Shown: positions 50,965 to 62,410 of the stretch, piece after piece
Layout: every line of letters begins with the position of its first letter
How positions within the stretch are numbered: position 1 is the first letter of the stretch
Assembly: GCF_014837295.1 (NCBI RefSeq)
Contig: NZ_JACYHB010000007.1
Span: 147,989 to 211,988 of the forward strand
DNA: 64,000 nt
Source of the DNA: Cellulosimicrobium arenosum
GTDB taxonomy: Bacteria; Actinomycetota; Actinomycetes; Actinomycetales; Cellulomonadaceae
Reading direction: 5' to 3'
The notes under the pieces: generated by a model
The model's database searches: none
The model's input: only the letters and a program-made list of their open reading frames with translations
What the model was told of the DNA's origin: nothing
Translations under genes and position numbers: made by a program

Positions 50965-53618
50965 TGACGACGACCCCCGTGAAGAAGGCCTCCGGCGACG
51001 CCGCCGTGCCTCCCGCTCCGGCCGACCAGGTGACCTTCACGATCGACGACATCGAGGTCGCGGTCCCCAAGGGCACCCTCGTGATCCGCGCGGCGGAGCA
51101 GATCGGCATCCAGATCCCCCGGTTCTGCGACCACCCGCTGCTCGCTCCGGCCGGTGCGTGCCGCCAGTGCCTCGTCGAGGTCTCGGCGCCGGACCGCGAG
51201 GGCAACGTGCGCCCGATGCCCAAGCCGCAGGCCTCCTGCACGCTCGAGGCGACGCCGGGCATGGTCGTCAAGACGCAGCGCACGAGCCACGTCGCCGACA
51301 AGGCGCAGCACGGCATCATGGAGCTGCTGCTCGTCAACCACCCGCTCGACTGCCCCGTCTGCGACAAGGGCGGCGAGTGCCCGCTGCAGAACCAGGCGAT
51401 GAGCAACGGTCGGGCGACGAGCCGGTTCGTCGACGTCAAGCGCACGTTCCCCAAGCCGATCTCGGTGTCCACCGCGATCCTGCTGGACCGCGAGCGCTGC
51501 ATCCTGTGCCAGCGGTGCACACGGTTCTCCCGGGAGATCGCCGGCGACGTGTTCATCGACCTGCAGAAGCGCGGGGCAGCCCAGCAGATCGGCCGCTTCG
51601 ACGAGGCGGTGCTGGACTTCGCGCCCCCCGCCGGGCAGGAGCCGGGGGACCGACCGGTCGGGCTCGCGCTCGAGGACGAGTCCGGGCAGCCGTTCGCCTC
51701 GTACTTCTCGGGCAACACGGTGCAGATCTGTCCGGTGGGCGCGCTCACCGGCTCCGCGTACCGGTTCCGCTCTCGCCCGTTCGACCTCGTCTCGACACCG
51801 TCCGTGGCCGAGCACGACGCGTGCGGCAGCGCGATCCGCGTGGACCACCGCCGCGGCGTCGTGCTGCGCCGCCTCGCCGGGGACGACCCGGTGGTCAACG
51901 AGGAGTGGATCACCGACAAGGACCGCTTCGCGTTCTCCTGGCAGTCGGCGCCGGACCGGCTCACCCACCCGCTCGTGCGCGACCGTGAGGTCTCCGCCGA
52001 CGGCACCGTCACTCGCGGCGAGCTGCGGTCCGCGTCCTGGGCCGAGGCGCTCGAGATCGCCGGGGACGCGCTCGCACGTGCCCGGGACGCGGGCGGTGTG
52101 GGCGTCCTGCCGGGCGGTCGGCTGACCGTGGAGGACGCGTACGCCTACGCCAAGTTCGCGCGCGTCGTCCTGCGCACCAACGACGTCGACCACCGGGCCC
52201 GCGCGCACAGCGCCGAGGAGGCCGACTTCCTCGCGCACGCGGTCGCCGGGAGCGGCGTCGGCGTGACGTTCACCGAGCTCGAGCACGCACCCGCCGTCCT
52301 GCTCGTCGGCCTGGAGGCCGAGGAGGAGGCGGGCGTCACGTTCCTGCGGCTGCGCAAGGGCGCGCTCCAGCACGGGCTGCGGGTCTTCTCCGTCGCCCCG
52401 TTCGCGTCGCGCGGTCTCGAGCGCGCGCAGGGCACGCTGCTGCCCGCCGCGCCGGGGACCGAGGCGGAGTGGCTCGACGGCATCGCCTCGGGCGACCGGA
52501 TCCGCACGCTGGCCGAGGCGAGCACGGGCGACGACCCGCTCGCGGCCGCGTCCGACGCGCTGCGCGAGCCGGGTGCGGTCGTCCTGGTGGGTGAGCGCCT
52601 CGCCGCCGTCCCCGGTGCGTACAGCGCGGTCCTGCGGGCCGTGGACGCGACGGGCGCCCGGCTCGCCTGGGTCCCGCGCCGGGCGGGGGAGCGCGGCGGG
52701 GTCGAGGTCGGCACGCTGCCCGGTCTGCTCCCCGGTGGTCGTCCCGTGGCCGACGTGGCTGCACGGGCCGACGTCGCGGCCGTGTGGGGGCTCGACGACG
52801 ACGGTCTGCCCGCCGCCCCGGGCCGGGACACGGACGAGATCCTCGACGCGTTGTCCGTCGGGCACCTGCGCGGTCTGGTCGCGGGCGGCCTCGAGCTCGA
52901 CGACCTGCCCGACCCCGTGCACGCCCGGCGTGCGCTCGAGGCCGCGGACGTCGTCGTGAGCCTCGAGGTACGGCGCTCGGCGGTGACCGGGCTCGCCGAC
53001 GTCGTGCTGCCGGTCGCTCCCCCCGTGGAGAAGGCCGGCACGTTCTGGAACTGGGAGGGTCGCGTGCGGCCCTTCCGTGCCGCGCTCGACTCGACGGCGA
53101 TGGCGGACCACCGCGTGCTCGACGCGCTCGCCGACGCCGCCGGCGTACCGCTCGGCACCGCCACGCCCGAAGCCGTCGCGGCCGAGCTCGGCCGGCTCGG
53201 GTCGTGGGAGGGAGCGCGCGTCGCGCCACCGGAAGCTGTGTCCACGGACCTGCCGGCCGTGGAGCCCGGCACGGCCGTGCTCGCGAGCTGGCGCCTGCTG
53301 CTCGACGACGCACGCGGCCAGGACGGCGAGCGCTACCTCGCCGGGACCGCGAAGCGACCGGTCGCACGGATGTCGGCGACGACCGCCGCCGCCGTGGACG
53401 TGTTCGACGGCGAGTCCGTGCGGATCTCCACCGACCGCGGGGACGTCGTCCTGCCGGTGGTCGTGACGGACATGGTCGACCACGTCGTGTGGCTGCCGCA
53501 GCGGTCCGCCGGGTCGCAGGTCCACGCGACGCTCGGCGCCCGGCCGGGCGACGTCGTCCGGCTCGCGGCGGCAGACGCCGCCGCCGATGCCCGCACCGTG
53601 GGAGGGGAGGACGCATGA
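50964..53618 (+). CDS. nuoG: NADH-quinone oxidoreductase subunit G lacking the N7 cluster site
   Basis: 884 aa, ATG 50964. N-terminal ferredoxin domain with 2Fe-2S ligands ([20 protein letters not shown] and a Cys near ASCTLEA), then [17 protein letters not shown] and [20 protein letters not shown] for the 4Fe-4S clusters. The molybdopterin-oxidoreductase-like body follows. At 282-289, where many bacterial NuoG proteins have CxxCxxxC for cluster N7, this one reads AEHDACGS, and the fourth position (WNCD type) is WITD at 315-318. The N7 ligands are therefore absent. N7 is off the main electron path, so catalysis should remain. ATGA overlap with nuoH. Confidence 0.95.
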   Translation: MTTTPVKKASGDAAVPPAPADQVTFTIDDIEVAVPKGTLVIRAAEQIGIQIPRFCDHPLLAPAGACRQCLVEVSAPDREGNVRPMPKPQASCTLEATPGMVVKTQRTSHVADKAQHGIMELLLVNHPLDCPVCDKGGECPLQNQAMSNGRATSRFVDVKRTFPKPISVSTAILLDRERCILCQRCTRFSREIAGDVFIDLQKRGAAQQIGRFDEAVLDFAPPAGQEPGDRPVGLALEDESGQPFASYFSGNTVQICPVGALTGSAYRFRSRPFDLVSTPSVAEHDACGSAIRVDHRRGVVLRRLAGDDPVVNEEWITDKDRFAFSWQSAPDRLTHPLVRDREVSADGTVTRGELRSASWAEALEIAGDALARARDAGGVGVLPGGRLTVEDAYAYAKFARVVLRTNDVDHRARAHSAEEADFLAHAVAGSGVGVTFTELEHAPAVLLVGLEAEEEAGVTFLRLRKGALQHGLRVFSVAPFASRGLERAQGTLLPAAPGTEAEWLDGIASGDRIRTLAEASTGDDPLAAASDALREPGAVVLVGERLAAVPGAYSAVLRAVDATGARLAWVPRRAGERGGVEVGTLPGLLPGGRPVADVAARADVAAVWGLDDDGLPAAPGRDTDEILDALSVGHLRGLVAGGLELDDLPDPVHARRALEAADVVVSLEVRRSAVTGLADVVLPVAPPVEKAGTFWNWEGRVRPFRAALDSTAMADHRVLDALADAAGVPLGTATPEAVAAELGRLGSWEGARVAPPEAVSTDLPAVEPGTAVLASWRLLLDDARGQDGERYLAGTAKRPVARMSATTAAAVDVFDGESVRISTDRGDVVLPVVVTDMVDHVVWLPQRSAGSQVHATLGARPGDVVRLAAADAAADARTVGGEDA

Positions 53619-55036
53619 GCACCGTGCCCGTGCTGGTCGCCGCACAGATCGGTGCCGAGACACCGGGAGTGCCGGGGATCGCCGCGAACTTCTCCCAGGA
53701 CAACGGCTGGACCTACCTCGTCAAGGCCGTGCTCATCATCGTGTTCCTGCTCACCAGCGTGCTGCTCGCGATCTGGTTCGAGCGCAAGGTCGTCGGCCGC
53801 ATGCAGGTGCGGCCCGGGCCCAACTGGCACGGACCCTTCGGGCTGCTGCAGTCGCTCGCGGACGCGATGAAGCTCCTGCTCAAGGAGGACATCACCGTCA
53901 AGGCGGCGGACAAGTTCGTCTACCTGCTCGCCCCGATGATCTCGGTGTTCTGCTCGCTGCTGGTGTTCGCCGTCATCCCGTTCGGCCCCGAGGTCCGCAT
54001 CCCGTGGACGGACTACGTCACGCCCGCGCAGCTCACCGACTTCCCGGTCGCGGTGCTGTACATCCTCGCGTGCGCGTCGCTCGGCGTGTACGGGATCGTG
54101 CTCGGCGGCTGGTCCTCGGGCTCGACGTACCCGCTGCTCGGTTCCGTGCGCTCCACCGCTCAGGTGATCAGCTACGAGCTCGCGATGGGTCTGTCGCTCG
54201 TCTCGGTGTTCATCATGGCCGGGTCGATGTCGACCTCCGAGATCGTGGACTCGCAGACCGCGCTGTGGTGGTTCCTCCCGCTCCTGCCGGCGTTCATCAT
54301 CTACGTCATCTCGATGATCGGTGAGACCAACCGGCTCCCGTTCGACCTCCCCGAGGCCGAGGGCGAGCTCGTCTCCGGGTACATGACCGAGTACTCGTCG
54401 ATGAAGTTCGCGTGGTTCTTCCTCGCGGAGTACATCAACATGCTCAACGTCTCCGCGATCGCGACGACGCTCTTCATGGGCGGGTGGCGCGCGCCGTGGC
54501 CGCTGTCCGCGATCAACGACGGGATGTTCAACGAGGGCTGGTGGCCGATCCTCTGGTTCCTCGCGAAGATGTGGGCCTTCATGTTCGTGTTCGTGTGGGT
54601 GCGCGGCACGCTGCTGCGCATGCGCTACGACCAGTTCATGCACCTGGGGTGGAAGATCCTGATCCCCGCTGCGCTCGGCTGGGTCGTCGTGCTGTCGGTC
54701 GTCCAGGGCGTCCGCCAGTTCGGCGAGGTGGACACCCGGACGGTGCTGATCGCCGGCGCGGTCGCCGCCGTCGTCGTGCTGGCCGTCGTGTGGTTCTGGC
54801 CCGAGAAGAGACCCGATCCGCCGGGCCGCCCTGGCGGCACGGCCGGGCCGGCGGCGAAGGAGCCGTTCGACGCGTTCGCGGGCGGGTTCCCCGTCCCGCC
54901 GCTGCCGGGCCAGTCCCTCCCGCCGTCCTCGCGTCGTCGGGCCCTGGTGCCCGACGACGCGCGCCCGCCCGGGGCGTCCACCCCGCCCGGTGAGCATCCC
55001 GAGAACCCGCACGACAAGGAGGTCGACCGTGCCTGA
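53615..55036 (+). CDS. nuoH: NADH-quinone oxidoreductase subunit H
   Basis: 473 aa, ATG 53615. Eight membrane helices; conserved [16 protein letters not shown] and the quinone-channel loop [22 protein letters not shown] in parts (Glu-rich E-x-x-R-x-P-F-D). A ~90-residue Pro/Gly-rich C-terminal tail is longer than in Gram-negative NuoH. The last eight bases overlap nuoI. Confidence 0.96.
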   Translation: MSTVPVLVAAQIGAETPGVPGIAANFSQDNGWTYLVKAVLIIVFLLTSVLLAIWFERKVVGRMQVRPGPNWHGPFGLLQSLADAMKLLLKEDITVKAADKFVYLLAPMISVFCSLLVFAVIPFGPEVRIPWTDYVTPAQLTDFPVAVLYILACASLGVYGIVLGGWSSGSTYPLLGSVRSTAQVISYELAMGLSLVSVFIMAGSMSTSEIVDSQTALWWFLPLLPAFIIYVISMIGETNRLPFDLPEAEGELVSGYMTEYSSMKFAWFFLAEYINMLNVSAIATTLFMGGWRAPWPLSAINDGMFNEGWWPILWFLAKMWAFMFVFVWVRGTLLRMRYDQFMHLGWKILIPAALGWVVVLSVVQGVRQFGEVDTRTVLIAGAVAAVVVLAVVWFWPEKRPDPPGRPGGTAGPAAKEPFDAFAGGFPVPPLPGQSLPPSSRRRALVPDDARPPGASTPPGEHPENPHDKEVDRA

Positions 55037-55772
55037 TCTGCCTGATCTGCCTGATCTGCCTGAGCAGCCCGACAGCAAGGATCGGTACGAGCCCCTGCGA
55101 CCGCAGCACTCCGGCCTGCGTGAGGCGCTCGCGCCCGTCGCCGGCTTCGGGGTGACGTTCTCCTCGATGTTCCGGCCGACGGTCACCGAGCAGTACCCGC
55201 GGCAGAAGGTGCCGACCAAGCCGCGCTACCACGGCCGCCACCAGCTCAACCGGTACGCGGACGGGCTCGAGAAGTGCATCGGCTGCGAGCTGTGCGCCTG
55301 GGCGTGCCCGGCCGACGCGATCTACGTCGAGGGCGCCGACAACGCCGACCTGCCCGAGGGCGAGCACATGTCGCCCGGCGAGAGGTACGGCCGCGTCTAC
55401 CAGATCAACTACCTGCGCTGCATCTTCTGCGGGCTGTGCATCGAGGCCTGCCCCACGCGTGCCCTGACGATGACCAACGAGTACGAGCTCGCGGGCCCGA
55501 CCCGCGAGGGCCTGATCTGGGAGAAGGAGGATTTGCTCGCGCCGCTGCAGCAGGGCATGCTCGCCGCACCGCACCCCATGGTCCCGGGGACGACGGACAC
55601 GGAGTACTACCGCGGTGAGGTCACCGGACCGGCGGACGAGCAGGTGGCGTGGGTGCGCGAGCACCGGCCCGACGACGAGACGCTGCCGCCCGAGCCGACC
55701 GGGCCGGCGCCCGGGGTGCGGCGCGCCGAGCACGTCGCACGCGGCAACCGCAGCGGGAAGGCGGCCCGGTGA
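55029..55772 (+). CDS. nuoI: NADH-quinone oxidoreductase subunit I
   Basis: 247 aa from GTG 55029 with AAGGAGG at 55017-55023. The N-terminus is [14 protein letters not shown], encoded by a 9-bp tandem repeat (CTGCCTGAT unit). Two 4Fe-4S binding sites follow: [16 protein letters not shown] (N6a) and [16 protein letters not shown] (N6b). It is longer than typical NuoI (~180) through its N- and C-terminal leads. GTGA overlap with nuoJ. Confidence 0.96.
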   Translation: MPDLPDLPDLPEQPDSKDRYEPLRPQHSGLREALAPVAGFGVTFSSMFRPTVTEQYPRQKVPTKPRYHGRHQLNRYADGLEKCIGCELCAWACPADAIYVEGADNADLPEGEHMSPGERYGRVYQINYLRCIFCGLCIEACPTRALTMTNEYELAGPTREGLIWEKEDLLAPLQQGMLAAPHPMVPGTTDTEYYRGEVTGPADEQVAWVREHRPDDETLPPEPTGPAPGVRRAEHVARGNRSGKAAR

Positions 55773-56632
55773 CCGCGAGCACGGGCGAGGCCGTCCTGTT
55801 CTGGTGCCTCGCCCCCCTCATGGTCGTCGCGGCGCTGTCGCTGCTGTTCGCGCGCAAGGCCGTGCACGCGGCGATCGCCGTCATGTTCGTCATGGTCTCC
55901 CTCGCGGTCCTCTACATCGCGCAGGAGGCGCCGTTCCTCGGCGTCGTCCAGGTGGTCGTCTACACCGGCGCCGTGATGATGCTGTTCCTGTTCGTCCTCA
56001 TGCTCGTCGGCGTCGACTCGTCCGACTCGCTCGTCGAGACCATCCGGGGGCAGCGCTGGATCGGTGTCCTGCTGGGCCTGGGGCTCGGCGTCGTCCTCGT
56101 CGGGGTCGTCACGCAGGCGACGTTCCCGCCCGCGACCGGACTCGCCGCCGCGAACGCCGAGACCAACCCGGTGGGCCTCGCCCGGATCCTCTTCGGGGAC
56201 TACGTGTTCGCCATGGAGGTCGTCGGCGTCCTGCTCATCACGGCTGCCGTGTCGGCGCTCGTGCTGACCCACCGGCGTCGTCTCACCCCGAAGCGCGGTC
56301 AGCGGGAGATCGCCGACGCGAAGGTCGCGGCCCTGCCCGACGGCGGCCGGCTCACCCCGCTCGCCGCGCCCGGCGTGTACGCGCAGAACAACGCGATGGA
56401 CACGCCCGCGCTCGACCCGCAGGGCAGGCCGATCGAGGAGTCCGTGTCGCGCATCCTGCGCATCCGCGGCCAGGAGCGCACCGCGGAGTCCGTCCTCGAG
56501 CCCGGGCGCGAGGTGCTCGACGAGCACGAGCGGCGCCGCGGGGTCCTCGTCCCGCGCGCCGACGACGCCGACGAGCACCGCGTGGTCGCGGCACCGCAGA
56601 CGCCGCCGCAGACGTCCACCGAGGAGGGCTGA
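55769..56632 (+). CDS. nuoJ: NADH-quinone oxidoreductase subunit J
   Basis: 287 aa from GTG 55769. Five membrane helices, among them [20 protein letters not shown], the pi-bulge helix of NuoJ. Beyond about residue 165 lies a ~120-residue soluble tail (charged, with [20 protein letters not shown]) found in actinobacterial NuoJ but not in E. coli. One base separates it from nuoK. Confidence 0.95.
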   Translation: MTASTGEAVLFWCLAPLMVVAALSLLFARKAVHAAIAVMFVMVSLAVLYIAQEAPFLGVVQVVVYTGAVMMLFLFVLMLVGVDSSDSLVETIRGQRWIGVLLGLGLGVVLVGVVTQATFPPATGLAAANAETNPVGLARILFGDYVFAMEVVGVLLITAAVSALVLTHRRRLTPKRGQREIADAKVAALPDGGRLTPLAAPGVYAQNNAMDTPALDPQGRPIEESVSRILRIRGQERTAESVLEPGREVLDEHERRRGVLVPRADDADEHRVVAAPQTPPQTSTEEG

Positions 56633-56633
56633 C

Positions 56634-56933
56634 ATGGAGCTCACGAACTACGTGGTGCTCGCCACGATCCTCTTCACGATCGGCGCGACGACGGTGCTGC
56701 TGCGCCGCAACGCGATCATCGTGTTCATGGGCGTCGAGCTCATGCTCAACGCGACCAACCTGGCGCTCGTGACGTTCGCGCGCATCCACGGCGACCTGAC
56801 CGGGCAGGTGCTGGCGTTCTTCGTCATGGTCGTCGCGGCCGCCGAGGTGGTCGTGGGGCTGGCGATCATCGTGTCCATCTTCCGTACGCGTCGGTCGGCC
56901 TCGGTCGACGACGTCAACCTGATGAAGAGCTGA
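56634..56933 (+). CDS. nuoK: NADH-quinone oxidoreductase subunit K
   Basis: 99 aa, ATG 56634, the standard length. Three helices with the two conserved membrane glutamates in [13 protein letters not shown] and [13 protein letters not shown], part of the proton path. Confidence 0.97.
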   Translation: MELTNYVVLATILFTIGATTVLLRRNAIIVFMGVELMLNATNLALVTFARIHGDLTGQVLAFFVMVVAAAEVVVGLAIIVSIFRTRRSASVDDVNLMKS

Positions 56934-56946
56934 GGGGTCCCCGCCG

Positions 56947-58974
56947 ATGTCGATGCTCCTGTCCCCCTCCGCGGCGGCGGTGCTGCTGCCCGCGGAGGGC
57001 GCCGCGGTCGCGACGGACGTGGTCCCCGGACCGTTCCTCGCCGCGCCGTTCCTCGTGCTGCTGCCGATGCTCGGGGCCGCGATCCTGCTCCTGGCCGGAC
57101 GCCGCAGCGACCGCTGGGGTGCCTGGTTCGGCGTGCTCATGTCCGGTGGCGCGTTCCTCGTGGGCCTGTGGGTCTTCCTGTCGATGGCCGGGCTGCCTGC
57201 TGACGACCGTGTCGTGGACTACAGCATGGTCGACTGGATCTCGGCGGGCAGCCTCGACGTCGCGCTCGGGATGCGGATCGATCCGCTGTCGATGACCTTC
57301 GTCCTGCTGGTGACGTTCGTCGGCACGCTCATCCACGTCTACGCGGTCGCCTACATGGAGCACGACCGCGACCGGCGGCGCTTCTTCGCCTACCTCAACC
57401 TGTTCGTCGCGGCGATGCTGGTGCTCGTCCTCGCCGACTCCTACCTGCTGCTGTTCGTGGGCTGGGAGGGCGTCGGGCTGGCGTCGTACCTGCTGATCGG
57501 GTTCTGGAACCACAACCGGGCGTACGCGGTCGCGGCGAAGAAGGCGTTCGTCATGAACCGCATCGGGGACATCGGGCTCATCGTCGCGCTCATGCTCATG
57601 TTCGCGACGTTCGGCGCGGTGGACTTCTCGACCGTGTTCGCCGAGGTCCCCGGGGCGTCGACCGCGCTGCTCACCGCGACGGGTCTCGCGCTGCTGGTCG
57701 CCGCGTGCGGCAAGTCCGCGCAGTTCCCGCTCCAGGCGTGGCTCGGGGACGCGATGGCCGGCCCGACGCCGGTCTCCGCCCTCATCCACGCCGCCACGAT
57801 GGTCACGGCCGGGGTCTACCTCGTCGTCCGGTCGGCGCCGGTCTTCGAGGGCGCTCCCACGGCGCAGCTCGTGGTCGTGATCGTGGGGGCGGTGACGCTG
57901 ATCTTCGGGGCGATCGTCGGCTGCGCGAAGGACGACATCAAGAAGGCGCTCGCCGCCTCGACGATGTCGCAGATCGGGTACATGATCCTCGCCGCCGGAC
58001 TCGGTCCCATCGGGTACGCGTTCGCGATCTTCCACCTCGTCACGCACGGCTTCTTCAAGGCCGGGATGTTCCTCGGCGCCGGGTCCGTCATGCACGGCAT
58101 GGACGACCAGGTCGACATGCGCCGGTTCGGCGGGCTCACCCGGTTCATGAAGGTCACGGCGATCACGTTCGGGCTCGGCTGGCTCGCGATCCTCGGCATC
58201 CCCCCGTTCTCGGGCTTCTACAGCAAGGACAAGATCATCGAGGCGGCGTTCGTCCCGGTCGACGGCGAGCCCTGGCGTGCCTGGGTGTTCGGTGGGGTCG
58301 CGCTGATCGGCGCCGGGATCACCGCGTTCTACATGTCGCGGCTGTTCTTCATGACGTTCCTGGGCCGTCGGCGCTGGAACGACGGGAAGGGCGACGTCGC
58401 GGGCCGAGGGGCCCAGGACGGCCCGGTGCGTCACCCGCACGAGTCGCCCGCCCTGATGACCTGGCCGATGATCCTCCTCGCGGTCGGCTCCGTGGGGCTC
58501 GGGTTCGTCCTCAACGCCGGGGGTCGGTTCGTCACGTGGCTCGAGCCCGTCACCGGTCACGCCGAGCACGAGGAGCCCGTGCTCCCCGTGGCGCTGCTCA
58601 TCGCGCTCACCCTCGCGCTGGTCGCGCTCGGCATCTTCCTCGCATGGCGCCAGTACGTGGTGACGCTCGTGCCGATCCGCGCCCCGCACGGCTCCGTCCT
58701 CACGCGCGCCGCGCGCCGCGACCTGTACCAGGACGACGTCAACGAGACGCTCGTCATGCGGCCGGGTCAGTACCTGACGCGGTCCCTCGTCTACGCCGAC
58801 AAGGAGATGGTCGACGGCGGCTGGCTCGGTCTGGCGGGCGGCGTGGGCCGCGTCGGCGAGTGGCTGCGCGGCTGGCAGAACGGCTACGTCCGTACCTACG
58901 GGGCGACGATGCTCGGTGGCCTCGTCGTGATCGTCGCCGTCGTCCTCGCCCTGACCACCGGCTCCGCGAGCTGA
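56947..58974 (+). CDS. nuoL: NADH-quinone oxidoreductase subunit L
   Basis: 675 aa, ATG 56947. Antiporter-like subunit with [42 protein letters not shown] and the lysines of the half-channels, followed by the long lateral helix and a last membrane segment. It lies 13 nt after nuoK. Confidence 0.97.
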   Translation: MSMLLSPSAAAVLLPAEGAAVATDVVPGPFLAAPFLVLLPMLGAAILLLAGRRSDRWGAWFGVLMSGGAFLVGLWVFLSMAGLPADDRVVDYSMVDWISAGSLDVALGMRIDPLSMTFVLLVTFVGTLIHVYAVAYMEHDRDRRRFFAYLNLFVAAMLVLVLADSYLLLFVGWEGVGLASYLLIGFWNHNRAYAVAAKKAFVMNRIGDIGLIVALMLMFATFGAVDFSTVFAEVPGASTALLTATGLALLVAACGKSAQFPLQAWLGDAMAGPTPVSALIHAATMVTAGVYLVVRSAPVFEGAPTAQLVVVIVGAVTLIFGAIVGCAKDDIKKALAASTMSQIGYMILAAGLGPIGYAFAIFHLVTHGFFKAGMFLGAGSVMHGMDDQVDMRRFGGLTRFMKVTAITFGLGWLAILGIPPFSGFYSKDKIIEAAFVPVDGEPWRAWVFGGVALIGAGITAFYMSRLFFMTFLGRRRWNDGKGDVAGRGAQDGPVRHPHESPALMTWPMILLAVGSVGLGFVLNAGGRFVTWLEPVTGHAEHEEPVLPVALLIALTLALVALGIFLAWRQYVVTLVPIRAPHGSVLTRAARRDLYQDDVNETLVMRPGQYLTRSLVYADKEMVDGGWLGLAGGVGRVGEWLRGWQNGYVRTYGATMLGGLVVIVAVVLALTTGSAS

Positions 58975-58988
58975 AAGGCGTCGGCCCG

Positions 58989-60626
58989 ATGAACTCGACC
59001 TTCCAAGAAGTCCCCTGGCTCACGCTCCTCGTGGCCTGGCCCCTCGTGGGCGCGGCCGCGGTGTGGCTGACGGCGACCGCACGCACGCGCGGTGTCGCCT
59101 CCGGTGCGCTGCGCGCGGTGCGCGGCATCGCGCTCGGCGCGGCGCTCGTCGAGCTCGCACTGCTCGCGTGCGCGTTCACGGCGTTCGACACGTCGGACGC
59201 CGGCACGCACCAGCTCGTCGAGACGCACGCCTGGATCCCGCAGCTCGGCGTGAGCTATGCGGTCGGGGCCGACGGCGTCGCGCTCGCGCTCGTGGCGCTC
59301 GCCGTCGTGCTCGTCCCGCTCGTCGTGCTCGCCGCGTGGAAGGAGCAGGAGTCGGACGTGCGCCGGCTGCGCCACTACCTCGCGCTCGTGCTGCTGCTCG
59401 AGGCGTTCATGGTCGCGGTCTTCGTCGCCCGGGACGTCTTCTTCTTCTACGTGCTGTTCGAGGCGATGCTCATCCCGGTCTACTTCCTCATCGGTGGGTT
59501 CGGGGTCGGTGCGCGGCGCCGCTACGCCGCCGTGAAGTTCCTGATGTTCTCGCTCGCCGGCGGGCTGATCATGCTCGCCGCAGTCATCGCGCTGTACGTG
59601 CAGGTCCCGCTCGACCCGACGACGGGCCTGCGGCCCGAGGACGCATTCCTCACCTCGAACCTCGTCGAGTACTTCGCCCAGAACCCGATGCCGGTGACCA
59701 CCGAGCGTCTGCTCTTCCTCGGGTTCTTCGTCGCGTTCGCGATCAAGGCGCCGCTGTTCCCGGTGCACACGTGGCTGCCCGACGCCGCGCAGCACGCTCG
59801 TGCCGGCACGTCCACCCTGCTCGTCGCGGTCCTCGACAAGGTCGGCACGTTCGGGATGCTCACACTGTGCCTGCCGTTGTTCCCCCGTGCGAGCGACTGG
59901 GCCGCACCCGTGGTGATCGTGCTCGCCGTGATCTCGATCCTGTACGGCGCGCTCATGGCGATCGGGCAGAGCGACCTCATGCGGCTCATCGCGTACACCT
60001 CGGTGTCGCACTTCGGGTTCATCGTGCTCGGGATCTTCGCGTTCTCGTCGTTGAGCATCGCGGGCTCCTCGCTCTACATGGTCAACCACGGGATCTCGAC
60101 CGGCGCGCTGTTCCTCGTCGCAGGCTTCCTCGTCGCGCGCCATCCCGAGCGCTCGCAGCGGATCGCGGACTACGGGGGCCTGCAGAAGGTCGTCCCGGTC
60201 CTCGCCGGCACGTTCCTCGTCGCGGGGCTCTCGGCGTTGTCGCTGCCCGGCCTGTCGACGTTCGTCAGCGAGATCATGGTCATCGTCGGGACCTTCGCGG
60301 TCTCGCACTGGGCCGCGCTGGTGGCGGTGCTCGGGGTCGTGCTCGCCGCGCTGTACGTCCTGCTGACGTACCAGCGCGTCTTCACCGGCGGTACGCCCGC
60401 CGAGCTCGACTCGATCCCGGACCTCGGCGCTCGCGAGAAGTGGGTCATAGCCCCGTTGATCGCGCTGCTGCTCGTGCTGGGCCTCTACCCGGCCCCGGCG
60501 CTCGATCTCGTGCGCGAGCCGGCCCAGGTGACGCTGTCCGATCTCGCACCCGCAGGCGTCCAGGACCCCCCTCCCACGGACCCGTTCGCTGACGCGTCCG
60601 TCACCGCAGAAGGGAGCGAGTCGTGA
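58989..60626 (+). CDS. nuoM: NADH-quinone oxidoreductase subunit M
   Basis: 545 aa, ATG 58989. Second antiporter-like subunit: FEAMLIPVYFLIGGFG, FPVHTWLPDAAQHARAGTST and YTSVSHFGFIVLGIF. The C-terminal ~45 residues are a Pro/Asp-rich tail. ATGA-type overlap (GTGA) with nuoN. Confidence 0.97.
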   Translation: MNSTFQEVPWLTLLVAWPLVGAAAVWLTATARTRGVASGALRAVRGIALGAALVELALLACAFTAFDTSDAGTHQLVETHAWIPQLGVSYAVGADGVALALVALAVVLVPLVVLAAWKEQESDVRRLRHYLALVLLLEAFMVAVFVARDVFFFYVLFEAMLIPVYFLIGGFGVGARRRYAAVKFLMFSLAGGLIMLAAVIALYVQVPLDPTTGLRPEDAFLTSNLVEYFAQNPMPVTTERLLFLGFFVAFAIKAPLFPVHTWLPDAAQHARAGTSTLLVAVLDKVGTFGMLTLCLPLFPRASDWAAPVVIVLAVISILYGALMAIGQSDLMRLIAYTSVSHFGFIVLGIFAFSSLSIAGSSLYMVNHGISTGALFLVAGFLVARHPERSQRIADYGGLQKVVPVLAGTFLVAGLSALSLPGLSTFVSEIMVIVGTFAVSHWAALVAVLGVVLAALYVLLTYQRVFTGGTPAELDSIPDLGAREKWVIAPLIALLLVLGLYPAPALDLVREPAQVTLSDLAPAGVQDPPPTDPFADASVTAEGSES

Positions 60627-62410
60627 CCGACTCCTTCGTGGCCCCCACGATCGACTGGATCTACCTGGTCCCGATCCTCGTCGTGCTCGGGACCGGCGTC
60701 GTCGGCGTCCTCGTCGAGGCGTTCGTGCCGGCGCGGGCGCGGCGCACCGTGCAGGTCACGCTCGCCCTGCTGGCGACCGCTGCCTCGTTCGCGACGATCG
60801 TCCTGCTGTGGCGCGACCCCGCGGTCCAGGGCGACCCTGCCACCGGCGGCACCTACGGGGTCCGGGTGCTCGGCGGGTCGATGGTGATCGACCCGTTCGG
60901 CCTCGCGGTCCAGGGCGTCGTGGTCCTGCTCGCGTTCCTCGCGATCCTCGTGATCGCGGACCGCACGTCGACGGGTCAGGACGCGTTCGCCCCGACCGCA
61001 GCGGCCGTGCCCGGCTCGCCGTACGAGGACCTCGCTCGGCGCAAGGGCATCGAGCAGACCGAGGTGTACCCCCTCGTGCTGTTCGCCGTGGGCGGCATGA
61101 TGATCTTCCCCGCCACGGGCAACCTCCTCGTGATGTTCGTCGCGCTCGAGGTCCTGTCCCTGCCGCTGTACGTCCTGTCCGCGATGGCCCGGCGCCGTCG
61201 CCTGCTGTCGCAGGAGGCGTCCTTCAAGTACTTCCTGCTCGGCGCGTTCGCCTCCGCGCTGTTCGTCTTCGGCGTGGCGCTCGTGTACGGGTACGCCGGC
61301 ACGGTCGACCTCGCGGCGGTGTTCCAGGTCCTCGCCGGGGGAGGGACGCCGTTCGCCGACATGCCCGGCCTGGTGCTGACCGGCGTCCTGCTCATCCTCG
61401 CGGGTCTGCTGTTCAAGGTCGGTGCCGCTCCGTTCCACGCCTGGACGCCGGACGTCTACCAGGGAGCGCCGACCCCGATCACCGGTTTCATGGCGGCGTG
61501 CACCAAGGCTGCTGCGTTCGGCGCGCTCCTGCGCGTGCTCTACGTGATCAGCCTGGGGATGGCGCAGTCCGACCCGGCGGCGCAGGAAGACCTGTTCGTC
61601 GCCCTGTGGGTCGTCGCGCTCCTGACGATGGTGATCGGGACCGCGGTGGGTGCCGTGCAGACCGACGTCAAGCGTCTCCTCGCGTACTCGTCGATCGCGC
61701 ACGCCGGCTTCATCCTCGTCGGCATCATCGGGTTCTCGCAGGCCTCGCTGCGCGCCACCGTGTTCTACCTGCTCGTGTACGGGCTGGCGACGGTGGGCTC
61801 GTTCGCGGTCGTCACGCTCGTCCGTGAGACGGCACCCGCGCCCGAGCGCGCACTGGTCGACGCGACCGCGGGCGTCGTGGCCCCGGGCGGCGAGAGCGCA
61901 TCCGCCCCGTCGGCCCCGACGGGCGGCGACCCCGTCGGCGACGATCCGTCGCCCGCGGTGCCCGACGCCGGGGTCGTCCTCGGCGAGGCGACGCATCTCG
62001 CGCAGTGGGCGGGTCTCGGGCGCCGCAGCCCGTGGCTCGCCGGAGCGTTCTCGCTGTTCCTCCTCTCGATGGCGGGGATCCCGCTCACGGCCGGGTTCAT
62101 CGCGAAGTTCTCCGCGTTCGGCGCGGCGATCGCCGGACCCGACACGCAGGGCGGGGGGTCGACGTGGGTCCTCGCCGTGGTCGGCGTCCTGGCGTCCGCG
62201 GTGGCGGTGTTCTTCTACGTGCGGATCATCGTGCTGATGTACTTCACGGCACCGGCGGAGGACGCCGAGGGCGTGGGCGTCACCGTCGTCCGGTCCCGTG
62301 GACCGGCGGCGATCTCGATCGCGGTCTGTGCCGCTCTGGTGCTCGTCCTGGGTGTATTTCCCTCTCCGGTTCTCGAACTGGCGGCCGAGGCGGTTAAGTT
62401 CGTCCCGTGA
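60623..62410 (+). CDS. nuoN: NADH-quinone oxidoreductase subunit N
   Basis: 595 aa, GTG 60623. Third antiporter-like subunit with EVLSLPLYVLSAMARRR, APFHAWTPDVYQGAPTPITG and YSSIAHAGFILVGI. A ~75-residue Ala/Gly/Asp-rich loop (about 415-475) sits between membrane helices and makes the protein longer than the ~480 aa of E. coli. The stop overlaps the polyprenyl synthase start. Confidence 0.96.
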   Translation: MTDSFVAPTIDWIYLVPILVVLGTGVVGVLVEAFVPARARRTVQVTLALLATAASFATIVLLWRDPAVQGDPATGGTYGVRVLGGSMVIDPFGLAVQGVVVLLAFLAILVIADRTSTGQDAFAPTAAAVPGSPYEDLARRKGIEQTEVYPLVLFAVGGMMIFPATGNLLVMFVALEVLSLPLYVLSAMARRRRLLSQEASFKYFLLGAFASALFVFGVALVYGYAGTVDLAAVFQVLAGGGTPFADMPGLVLTGVLLILAGLLFKVGAAPFHAWTPDVYQGAPTPITGFMAACTKAAAFGALLRVLYVISLGMAQSDPAAQEDLFVALWVVALLTMVIGTAVGAVQTDVKRLLAYSSIAHAGFILVGIIGFSQASLRATVFYLLVYGLATVGSFAVVTLVRETAPAPERALVDATAGVVAPGGESASAPSAPTGGDPVGDDPSPAVPDAGVVLGEATHLAQWAGLGRRSPWLAGAFSLFLLSMAGIPLTAGFIAKFSAFGAAIAGPDTQGGGSTWVLAVVGVLASAVAVFFYVRIIVLMYFTAPAEDAEGVGVTVVRSRGPAAISIAVCAALVLVLGVFPSPVLELAAEAVKFVP

